Source: Acidimicrobiales bacterium
GTDB taxonomy: Bacteria; Actinomycetota; Acidimicrobiia; Acidimicrobiales; Poriferisodalaceae
DNA length: 64,000 nt
Direction of reading: 5' to 3'
NCBI GenBank assembly: GCA_009843525.1
Contig: VYDH01000008.1
Location: forward strand, 1-64,000
Part shown: positions 8,531 to 16,368 of the stretch, piece by piece
How the letters are laid out: each line of letters starts with the position of its first letter
Numbering within the stretch: position 1 is the first letter of the stretch
The notes under the pieces: model-generated
What the model saw: only the letters and a program-made list of their open reading frames with translations
Told to the model about the DNA's origin: nothing
The model's database searches: none
Position numbers and translations under genes: made by a program

Positions 8531-11500
8531 GTGAGAGCCGTCGCGCAGCGAGGACTGTCGGCGCTGCTGATCGGGCTGCTCTCGTTGGGCATGGTCGGCC
8601 CCTTTGCCCCCAGCGCACTCGGGCTGACCCAAGGGGGCGAAACGGGGACGCCCGCGTTCAGCCCGGCTCATGTCGGCCTGATCCAGGTGGAAGCCGAGGA
8701 TCGGCTCAGCTACACCCTGCCGACGCTGAATCTGGCGGGCAGGAGCGCGTGCACCGTCGGCGCCGGAATTCTCTTCCGCGGCAACAACGTGGTGAGTTCG
8801 TCGCACAACGGCTTTCGGCTCTCGGTGCATCGCGGCGTGCCGCGGATCGAGGGTCGCGCGGCGACGGTCGCTGCTCCCACGAGGTACCAGGTGGAGTATG
8901 TGTGCGGCCTTCCGCAAGCGTGGAAGGCCTCCTACACGGTCGACGTGGAGGTGGTCGCGCCGAGCATGAAGTTTGCCGAGACCGGCCTGGGGCACCGCAA
9001 GCTGATCAAGAACCAGCCGCTGGTCGCGGACGGCCATCACAACCGCCCGATCAAGCCGCCGGAACTGCGCTACGCCGAGGGGGCCGTGACCTGGGCGATC
9101 TCCCCGACCGGCCTGCCCGCAGGACTCTCCTTCGATGCCTCGACCGGCGTGATCAGCGGCACGCCGACAACGGTCGGCGCGCAGCAGGCGTACACGGTCA
9201 CCGCGACCGACTCGAAGCAGGGCGGAGCGCAGACGGCGTCGTTCACCGTCGGCATCTCTGTCATCGACGGCATGCGGTGGGCACAGTCGAGCCTGCCCGA
9301 TCAGACGTTCAGAGCAGGCGAGACGGTGGTGATCGAGCCGCCGGAACTGCTCGACCCCGTCGAGCACGTGTTCTTCACCTACGACCCCGACTTCTCCGAC
9401 GGGTTCATCGTGCACTACAAGTCGGGGCGCATCCATGGCAGCCGCATCGCAGTGGCACCCAAGACCACGTACACGATCACGGCATATCAAGGGTGGCTGC
9501 CCGACGGCGCCCCCCACCAGCGCACCAGCTTCACCGTCAGCATCGAAGTCCTCGAGGCGTTGGCCTTCGGCGACAAGGCCGACGAAGTGCTCGTGGCCGG
9601 CCGCACTGTCAGCATCCCGGCGCTGACGCCGCAGCATGCGTCGGGCGCGGTCACCTATGCCATCTCCTCGACCCCGGCGCTGCCGGCGGGGCTGAGCTTC
9701 GACACAGCCACCGGCCATCTCAGCGGCACGCTCGATGCCAGCGCCACGCAGGCGAGGCAGCTCTACACCATCACCGGCACCGACGAGAACGGCGACTCGG
9801 CCAGCTACAGCTTCGGCATCGAGGTGGTGGGCACGCTGACGTGGTCGGGCGCGCCGTCCAGCACGTCGGTGGGCGCCGGCAGACCGCTGTCGATCTCGCC
9901 GACCCTCGACAACGCCCTCGGCACGGTCAGCTACAGCATCTCACCCGCTGCGTCGGAACTGCCCGACGGCGTCGGCTTCGACACCGCCACCGGGGCGATC
10001 AGCGGCACGCCTGCGGTCGAGTTCGCGAAGAAGTCGTTCACGGTGACCGCCACCGACGGCGCCAGCCCGCCCCAGACCGGCAGCTACACCATCGCCATCA
10101 GCGTCACCCCCTCAGCGCTGGCGCCCAGGCTGACGATCAGCGGCGACTCATCGGTGACCGAGGGCGACACCGCGACCTTCACGATCCATGCCACCCCCGC
10201 GGCGCAGGGGCCGCTGCGGGTCGCATATCTGCTGACGCAGAGCGAGAGCGGCCAGTTCCTCGACGAATCCCAGATCGGCTTCGGGTACGTGTCGTTGAGC
10301 GGCGCCAGCCACGTCATCGAGATCCCGACCGCGGGCGACAGCACCGACGAGCCCGACGGCTCGATCAGCATGGCCCTCGTCGTGACGAACTCGACGTCGG
10401 CCTACTCGCGAGGCACGCCCCGTACGCACAAGGTCACCGTCCGCGATGACGACCCGCCGCCGGTGGAAGTGGACGACGACGAAGACGACGAGGCGCCGCC
10501 GGTGTCGGAGTGCGGGTCTGCGGATGCGTTGGCGGCCGAGGCGCGGGCGAGTCACGATGCGCTGCCGAACACGGCGGCGAACAGGAAAGAGCGCAACGAC
10601 TGGTGGCGGGCGTGGATCGCCCTGTCGGGCACGACCGGCACGTACAACACGCCGCTGACCGCTGCTGAGGCGCGGGTGCTGGAGTCGGGCGACTCGCGCT
10701 GGACGCCGTACCGGGCGGCGTTGGAGTGCTTGGAGGGCGCCCCGCCGCCGGTGGTGGTGCCTGAGGTGAGCGTGACCGCGGGCAGCGGGGTGACCGAGGG
10801 CGGCGACGCGGTGTTCACGGTGACCGCCAGCCCCGCGCCGAGTGCACCGCTGTCGGTGGATGTGACGGTCGCCCAGACGGGCGACTTCGGCGTGGCGACC
10901 GGCTCGCGGACGGTCACCGTTCCCACCAGCGGCAGCGCCGCGCTGACCGTCGGGACGTCCGAGGACAGCGTCGACGAGACCGACGGGTCGGTGAGCGTGT
11001 CGGTAGGCGCGGGCTCGGGTTACACGGTGTCGGGCACTGCGGGCTCGGCCACCGTCAACGTGGCCGATGACGATGATCCGCCGCCGGCGACGCCGGAGAT
11101 CAGCGTCACAGCCGGCGACGGGGTGACTGAGGGCGGTGATGCTTCGTTCACGGTGTCGGCGAGTCCGGCACCGGCACAGCCGTTGTCGGTGAGCGTCACG
11201 GTCACCCAGCAGGGCGACCACGGCGCAACGACTGGGTCGCGCACCGTCACCGTCGGAACCGGCGGCACGGTGACCTTCACCGTCGCTACTGCCGACGATG
11301 ACACCGACGAGACCGACGGCTCGGTCACCGTCACGATCAACAGCGGCGACGGCTACACGGTCTCAAGCACCGCGGCCTCGGCAAGCGTGGCCGTGTCCGA
11401 TGACGACGACCCGCCGCCGCTGGACGTACCGGAGGTGTCGGTGGCCGACGGGTCAGTCGTCGAGGGCGCGTTCGGGCCGCTGTCGCCGCTGGAGTTCAGC

Positions 11501-11770
11501 GTCACGCTCAGCGAAGTCTCCGAACAGGATGTCACGGTGCGGTACACGATTCGCTCGGGCACCGCGTTCAACGGGCTCGACTACTGGGGCGGCTCGGGAC
11601 AGGTGACGATCTGGGCGGGGTTCACGTCGGCCACGATCGGCGTCAACGTCAAGGACGACACCCGCCGCGAAAGCGACGAGACCCTCACCGTCGAGCTGAC
11701 CGGCGCAGACGGCGCGGTCATCGCCGACGGCGCCCGCACCGCCACCGGCACCATCATCGACAACGACTGA
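8531..11770 (+). CDS. Secreted Ig-like/Calx-beta repeat protein (surface array gene A)
   Basis: Large predicted secreted protein, 1079 aa. Signal peptide at about 1-31 (LSALLIGLLSLGMVG core). Three Ig-like (He_PIG-type) modules are marked by LPAGLSFDASTGVISGTP (about 190), LPAGLSFDTATGHLSGTL (about 382) and LPDGVGFDTATGAISGTP (about 476). A Calx-beta-like module (about 532-645), an Asp/Glu linker, the Cys-bounded NDWWRAW module (about 660-737), two more Calx-beta modules and the conserved terminal Calx-beta unit ending GTIIDND follow. No LPxTG or other anchor is seen. The GTG start overlaps the TGA of an 11-codon ORF (8499-8534). Function is probably adhesion or surface structure; ligand unknown. 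Confidence 0.82.
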   Translation: MRAVAQRGLSALLIGLLSLGMVGPFAPSALGLTQGGETGTPAFSPAHVGLIQVEAEDRLSYTLPTLNLAGRSACTVGAGILFRGNNVVSSSHNGFRLSVHRGVPRIEGRAATVAAPTRYQVEYVCGLPQAWKASYTVDVEVVAPSMKFAETGLGHRKLIKNQPLVADGHHNRPIKPPELRYAEGAVTWAISPTGLPAGLSFDASTGVISGTPTTVGAQQAYTVTATDSKQGGAQTASFTVGISVIDGMRWAQSSLPDQTFRAGETVVIEPPELLDPVEHVFFTYDPDFSDGFIVHYKSGRIHGSRIAVAPKTTYTITAYQGWLPDGAPHQRTSFTVSIEVLEALAFGDKADEVLVAGRTVSIPALTPQHASGAVTYAISSTPALPAGLSFDTATGHLSGTLDASATQARQLYTITGTDENGDSASYSFGIEVVGTLTWSGAPSSTSVGAGRPLSISPTLDNALGTVSYSISPAASELPDGVGFDTATGAISGTPAVEFAKKSFTVTATDGASPPQTGSYTIAISVTPSALAPRLTISGDSSVTEGDTATFTIHATPAAQGPLRVAYLLTQSESGQFLDESQIGFGYVSLSGASHVIEIPTAGDSTDEPDGSISMALVVTNSTSAYSRGTPRTHKVTVRDDDPPPVEVDDDEDDEAPPVSECGSADALAAEARASHDALPNTAANRKERNDWWRAWIALSGTTGTYNTPLTAAEARVLESGDSRWTPYRAALECLEGAPPPVVVPEVSVTAGSGVTEGGDAVFTVTASPAPSAPLSVDVTVAQTGDFGVATGSRTVTVPTSGSAALTVGTSEDSVDETDGSVSVSVGAGSGYTVSGTAGSATVNVADDDDPPPATPEISVTAGDGVTEGGDASFTVSASPAPAQPLSVSVTVTQQGDHGATTGSRTVTVGTGGTVTFTVATADDDTDETDGSVTVTINSGDGYTVSSTAASASVAVSDDDDPPPLDVPEVSVADGSVVEGAFGPLSPLEFSVTLSEVSEQDVTVRYTIRSGTAFNGLDYWGGSGQVTIWAGFTSATIGVNVKDDTRRESDETLTVELTGADGAVIADGARTATGTIIDND

Positions 11771-11801
11771 CAGATCGCTGCGAATGTGCGCTGCGGGGCA
11801 C

Positions 11802-12197
11802 TCACAGGTCTGCGTGCAGGGCGATCCCCATGGCGGCGGCGGTCTCGTTCATCCCGCTGTCGTAGCTGGCGAGGTGGACGGTCTGGCCGGTGTCGCTCAA
11901 GAACGTGCAGGTGGCGAGGTGCAGCGCGTCGAGCGTTCGCACTCGGGCTAGGCCCGGAAATGCCTCCAAGGCTCGCGCCAGCAACGGCGGAGCGAGTTCC
12001 GCCAGTCCGATCCGGCCGATCAGCGCCTGTGCAGCCTCGCCATGGGATCGGCCGAGGCCGCGTCCGTGCAGCTGAGTCCAGACTTCGTATTCGATGAGCC
12101 GGCTTGACACCAAGGTCTGCTGCCACAGCGATGCGGGCGGCACTCGATCCTCGCTGAGGAGGTGGGCGAGCGCAACCGAGGTGTCGAGGTAGATCAC
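11802..12197 (-). CDS. vapC: PIN-domain toxin (VapC-like)
   Basis: Predicted PIN-fold ribonuclease toxin, 131 aa, the normal length for VapC. Acidic residues expected in the active site are Asp5 (MIYLDTSV), Glu36/Glu38 (LIEYEVW), Asp90 (RTLDALHLAT) and Asp113 (SYDSGM). The GTG start overlaps the antitoxin stop by 4 bp (12194-12197), the usual arrangement with the antitoxin first. The target RNA cannot be read from sequence. It sits between two surface-array genes, on the opposite strand. Confidence 0.88.
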   Translation of the reverse strand: MIYLDTSVALAHLLSEDRVPPASLWQQTLVSSRLIEYEVWTQLHGRGLGRSHGEAAQALIGRIGLAELAPPLLARALEAFPGLARVRTLDALHLATCTFLSDTGQTVHLASYDSGMNETAAAMGIALHADL

Positions 12198-12484
12198 CGA
12201 TCGCCGCGTTCGTGGTCCAAGCCGCGGAGAACGTCGGCCAGCGGGGTCACCGGCAGAGCAGGGGGGGGATCGGCGCCGGTCAGCACAGGAGGCCTCAGCA
12301 GTCCGTTCCGGACGAGATCAGCCAACAGCGCATCTGCGACGAGCGGGCTCCTCGCCTGGTCGGGCGGACCCATCTCGGCCACGACGCGGTCGCGGTCGGT
12401 CACCAGGACGGTCTCGCCGTTCGCGGCTATCCGGACGTACTCGCTCAGCCGACTGTTCAGCATCTTGATCCCGACCGATCTCAT
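12194..12484 (-). CDS. Phd/YefM-type antitoxin paired with PIN toxin
   Basis: 96-aa antitoxin. The N-terminal half matches the Phd/YefM fold (MRSVGIKMLNSRLSEYVRIA, then GETVLVTDRDRVVAEMGPP), which binds DNA and autoregulates. The C-terminal half is the likely toxin-neutralising tail (RNGLLRPPVLTGADPPPALP). The frame stays open further upstream to 13342, but that part lies antisense to gene B and lacks sensible sequence, so the ATG at 12482-12484 is chosen. A G8 run on the + strand (12261-12268) falls in the tail region. Confidence 0.85.
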   Translation of the reverse strand: MRSVGIKMLNSRLSEYVRIAANGETVLVTDRDRVVAEMGPPDQARSPLVADALLADLVRNGLLRPPVLTGADPPPALPVTPLADVLRGLDHERGDR

Positions 12485-12571
12485 GCCCCTCCACAATAGA
12501 CGACAGCCGTCCAGGTAGTGACCGGTAGCCACCACGTCGACCTCAGAGGCGCCGCGTACCGACGCGGCGGC

Positions 12572-15500
12572 ATGAGGCCGCGGGCGGCGTCGGTTCTGCT
12601 GGCGCTGGCGCTCGCGGCTGCCGGCGTCGCAATGCCGTCGCCGCTGGTGGCTGTTGCCGCGGCGAGCAGTGACGACACGCAGGGCGATGACGCCGAGCCG
12701 GCGCCGGGGCCGTGCGAGGAGGGCTGGGTGGCGCCGACCCCGCAGGCGGTCGCGGTCGACGCCGTCCCGGTCGTCGTGGCGTCCACCGCCGACGACTACT
12801 TCGTGCTGTACGTGGATCATCCGAATCCGGGCAAGATCGGGGATCCGCGGGCAAATGAGGAGAACCCGCAGGACATTGCGGTCTCGGTCACTCGGGGCCA
12901 GGAGGGCACCACCGTCCTGCGGGACAATCTGAGGGCGTTGAGTCCGGCCAGGTATCGGGTGGAGAAGTACCAAGTCGACACCCCAGGCGATCTGGATGGC
13001 GATTGTGTCGATGACATCACCGAACTCGACGGTTTCGGTGCCTACAACCCGCTCAACCCGGCTTTGAAGATCAGCAGCAAGATTGGCAGGACAGCCATTC
13101 CATCTCACCAGAGATTTGTAGAGACTTCCAGCCTTCACGCCCCATTGTGGAGGCACAGAAGCATCGAAAAAGCGCTCATCAAGTTCGTCATCGTGGATTG
13201 GCTCACCAGCAGTCCATCGGTCTACTTCATGGATCACAGCCAAGCTGGCACTTTTACTCATGCTCAAGTGATTCAGGAGTTGCGCCGGCTCGGGATAGAC
13301 GATATCTCCACGCGATCGACCCTCCTTGGCGCGGTGATCCATTACCCCGATGTCTTGGCGCCCGATGGGTCCCTAGGCGTGTATGTCTATCACTTCCAAC
13401 AAAAGATGCCGCCTATTCCGTATTTCGGGCATATGAATCAGCTGTTGGCGTCCGCGCTGCCGTTTGTCGAGAACGATCTGGCGTTCATTCCCGACAAATC
13501 GAATTTCGAGTTGATGTACAACTCCGACAGTGCAGGATTCGAAGCCAAGAGAGTCAACATCCTGCTGTATGAGGACAAGCGCCACATTCCGGCGTATCTG
13601 CCGTTGAATCAGGCGGAGGGTTATGGCCTGCTGCGGTTGATGGGTGCTGGTGATGATGCTCCGCGGCCGCATGAGATTCCGATCTATGAGTCGTTGCCGA
13701 ATGATCTGCCGCGGGTGGCGGGATCGATCACGACGGTGCCGCAGACGCCGTTGTCGCATGTGAACTTGCGGGCGATCCAGAACGGCGTGCCGAACGCCTT
13801 CTTGCGCGATATCCTCGAGGACGACGATCTGAAGGCTCTGATCGGCAAGCATGTGTACTTCTCCGTGGCTGCCGACGATTTCGTGCTTCGTGAGGCGACG
13901 AAGTCGGAGGTGGACGCGCATCATTTGGCGGCTCGTCCGACGCAGGCGCAGACCCCTGAGCGCGATCTGACGGTCACCGGGATCGCTTCGCTGGCGGATG
14001 TGTCGTTCGGCGATTGGGACGCGTTCGGCGTCAAGGCGGCCAACATGGCGGAGCTCAGCAAGCTGAGTCTGCCCGCGGGCACGGTGCCGACGGGGTATGC
14101 GGTGCCGTTCTATTTCTACGACGAGTTCATGAAGAATGCAGGACTGGCGGATGACACTGTCTTCGGCAAGAAAAAATGGCCTGCAGAGGACAAGTTCACG
14201 CTGCCAGCGGGCACGAAGCTCAGTGCCGTGGTCGAGACGATGCTGGCGCACCCGAGATTCCAAGCCGACTACAGCATCCAGGAAGAGATGCTGGACGACC
14301 TGCGCGATGCCATCAAGGACGCGCAGAGCCCGGCCTGGATCATCACTGCTTTGGAGACCATGCACGCCGCGTACCCGGAGGGGCAGTCGCTGCGCTACCG
14401 GTCGAGCACGAACAACGAGGACCTGCCCAGCTTCAACGGGGCGGGGCTGTATTCGTCGAAGACGCAGGACCCCGACGAGACCGCGGCCGACGGGATCGAC
14501 AAGTCGATCAAGGCGGTGTGGGCGAGCCTGTGGAACTTCCGGGCATTCCTGGAGCGCGAATACCACCGGGTGAGCCACGACACCACGGCGATGGGCGTGC
14601 TGGTGCATCCGAACTTCTCCGATGAGCGAGTGAACGGCGTGGCCGTCAGCTTCGACCCTGTCACGTTCTCGCCCGACGCCTACTACGTGAACTCGCAGCT
14701 GGGCGAGGACTTGGTCACCAATCCTGAGGCCCTGTCGCACCCCGAGCAGCTGCTGCTGGACACGGACGGCAAGGCCAACGTGCTTGCCCGCTCCAACCTC
14801 GCCAAGCCCGGACAGCTCCTGATGAGCGACGCCCAGATGGTGCAGCTCCGCAGCAATCTCCAGACCGTCCACGACGGGTTCAAGACGCTCTACAGCGTGC
14901 AGGACGGCGACCGGTTCGCGATCGAGATCGAGTTCAAGATCACCGCCGAGGGCACGCTCGCCATCAAGCAGGCCCGCCCCTGGGTGTTCGCCGACCCGAT
15001 ATCGCCGCCGACGGTGGTGCCCGAAGTGAGCGTGGCTGCCGGCAGCGGGATCACCGAGGGCACCGATGCGTCGTTCACGGTGTCGGCGAGCCCGGCGCCG
15101 ACTGCGCCGCTGCCGGTCAGCGTGACGGTGACCCAGGACGGCGACTTCGGGGTCTCCGTCTTCTCGGGGACGGTGAGGGTGCCGACAAGCGGCTCTGTGA
15201 CGGTGACGGTGGGGACCTCCGATGACGATGTGGACGAGTCCGACGGGTCGGTCAGCGTCACGGTTGACAGCGGCGACGGCTACACGGTGTCGGGCGCGCA
15301 GGGCTCGGCGTCGGTGGCGGTGTCCGATGACGACGACCCGCCTGCGGGGTGCGGTTCTGCGGCGGTGTTGGCGGCACAGGCGCGGGCGAATCATGATGCT
15401 CTGCCCAACACGGCGAGCAACCGCAAGGAGCGCAACGACTGGTGGCGGGCGTGGATCGCGCTGTCGGGCACGACCGGCACGTACAACACGCCGCTGACCG

Positions 15501-16276
15501 CCGCTGAGGCTCGGGTGCTCGAGACGGGCGACCCGCGCTGGGAGCCGTACCGGGCCGCGCTGGAGTGCCTGGAGGGCACCCCGCCGCCGGTGGTGGTGCC
15601 CGAAGTGAGCGTGACTGCCGGGGCGGGGGTGACTGAAGGCGGCGATGCGTCGTTCACGGTGACTGCCAGCCCGACGCCGAGCGCTCCGTTGGCGGTTGAT
15701 GTGACGATCGCCCAAGCGGGCGACTTCGGCGCCGCGACCGGCTCGCGGACGGTCACCGTCGGAACCGGCGGCAGCGCGACGTTGACCGTGTCGACCTCCG
15801 ATGACGAAGCGGACGAGGCCGACGGGTCGGTGAGCGTCGCCGTCGACGCCGGCGGCGGCTACACGGTCTCGTCCGCCCACGGCACAGCGAGCGTGGCGGT
15901 GTCCGATGACGACGACCCGCCGCCTGCGGATCTGCCGGAGGTGTCGGTGGCTGACGGTTCGGTCGTCGAGGGCGAACTCGGGTGGCTGTCGCTGCTGGAG
16001 TTCCGCGTGACGCTGAGCGAGGTCTCTGCGCAGGATGTGACGGTGCGGTACGTGATCCGCTCGGGCACCGCTGTCGGCGGGCTGGACTACTGGGGCGGCG
16101 CAGGGCAGGTGACGATCTGGGCGGGCTTCAGGTCGGCCACGATCGGCGTCAACGTCAAAGACGACACCCGCCGCGAACCCGACGAGACCCTGACTGTCGA
16201 GCTGACCGACGCGGACGGCGCCGTCATCGCCGACAGCGCCGGTGCCGCCACCGGCACCATCATCGACAACGACTGA
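12572..16276 (+). CDS. Secreted PEP-synthase/PPDK-like protein fused to Calx-beta repeats (array gene B)
   Basis: 1234 aa from the ATG at 12572, which gives a clean signal peptide (LLALALAAAGVAMPSP); an in-frame GTG at 12518 is a weaker choice. Residues about 30-810 resemble the PEP/pyruvate dikinase family. A swivelling-domain-like segment has a candidate phospho-His in TPLSHVNLRAIQNGVPNAF (about 395). An ATP-grasp-like part has FGVKAANMAELS (about 485), LRYRSSTNNEDLPSFNG (about 607) and a terminal QARPW (about 803). The His segment precedes the ATP-grasp part. Two Calx-beta modules flank the Cys-bounded NDWWRAW module, and the terminal Calx-beta unit ends GTIIDND. Export would place an ATP-grasp fold outside the cytoplasm, so substrate and activity are unclear. 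An inactive binding domain is an alternative. Confidence 0.75.
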   Translation: MRPRAASVLLALALAAAGVAMPSPLVAVAAASSDDTQGDDAEPAPGPCEEGWVAPTPQAVAVDAVPVVVASTADDYFVLYVDHPNPGKIGDPRANEENPQDIAVSVTRGQEGTTVLRDNLRALSPARYRVEKYQVDTPGDLDGDCVDDITELDGFGAYNPLNPALKISSKIGRTAIPSHQRFVETSSLHAPLWRHRSIEKALIKFVIVDWLTSSPSVYFMDHSQAGTFTHAQVIQELRRLGIDDISTRSTLLGAVIHYPDVLAPDGSLGVYVYHFQQKMPPIPYFGHMNQLLASALPFVENDLAFIPDKSNFELMYNSDSAGFEAKRVNILLYEDKRHIPAYLPLNQAEGYGLLRLMGAGDDAPRPHEIPIYESLPNDLPRVAGSITTVPQTPLSHVNLRAIQNGVPNAFLRDILEDDDLKALIGKHVYFSVAADDFVLREATKSEVDAHHLAARPTQAQTPERDLTVTGIASLADVSFGDWDAFGVKAANMAELSKLSLPAGTVPTGYAVPFYFYDEFMKNAGLADDTVFGKKKWPAEDKFTLPAGTKLSAVVETMLAHPRFQADYSIQEEMLDDLRDAIKDAQSPAWIITALETMHAAYPEGQSLRYRSSTNNEDLPSFNGAGLYSSKTQDPDETAADGIDKSIKAVWASLWNFRAFLEREYHRVSHDTTAMGVLVHPNFSDERVNGVAVSFDPVTFSPDAYYVNSQLGEDLVTNPEALSHPEQLLLDTDGKANVLARSNLAKPGQLLMSDAQMVQLRSNLQTVHDGFKTLYSVQDGDRFAIEIEFKITAEGTLAIKQARPWVFADPISPPTVVPEVSVAAGSGITEGTDASFTVSASPAPTAPLPVSVTVTQDGDFGVSVFSGTVRVPTSGSVTVTVGTSDDDVDESDGSVSVTVDSGDGYTVSGAQGSASVAVSDDDDPPAGCGSAAVLAAQARANHDALPNTASNRKERNDWWRAWIALSGTTGTYNTPLTAAEARVLETGDPRWEPYRAALECLEGTPPPVVVPEVSVTAGAGVTEGGDASFTVTASPTPSAPLAVDVTIAQAGDFGAATGSRTVTVGTGGSATLTVSTSDDEADEADGSVSVAVDAGGGYTVSSAHGTASVAVSDDDDPPPADLPEVSVADGSVVEGELGWLSLLEFRVTLSEVSAQDVTVRYVIRSGTAVGGLDYWGGAGQVTIWAGFRSATIGVNVKDDTRREPDETLTVELTDADGAVIADSAGAATGTIIDND
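15314..15663 (+). repeat. 350-bp direct repeat, copy 1 (gene B)
   Basis: Reads identical, base for base, to 19495-19844 in gene C. It covers the end of one Calx-beta module, the whole Cys-bounded NDWWRAW module and the start of the next Calx-beta module. Third positions match too, so the copy is recent or maintained by gene conversion. Confidence 0.85.
15917..16276 (+). repeat. 360-bp direct repeat, copy 1 (3' end of gene B)
   Basis: The last 360 bp of gene B, including the stop codon, read identical to 38269-38628, the last 360 bp of gene F, about 22 kb away. A single mismatch sits just upstream (15916 versus 38268). It encodes the conserved terminal Calx-beta unit. Confidence 0.85.
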
Positions 16277-16368
16277 CCGGCCCGCAGCGCGACCCGAGGT
16301 CGTTGCCGGGCGTGCCGGCGGTGTGCTGAGATGTTGGGGCAGCGCAGTCGGGTTGAGCGGAGTCTCCG

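Noticed and set aside
12485-13342. Long 5' extension of the Phd-type antitoxin frame
   Set aside because: It is antisense to the start of gene B; only the last 96 codons resemble an antitoxin.
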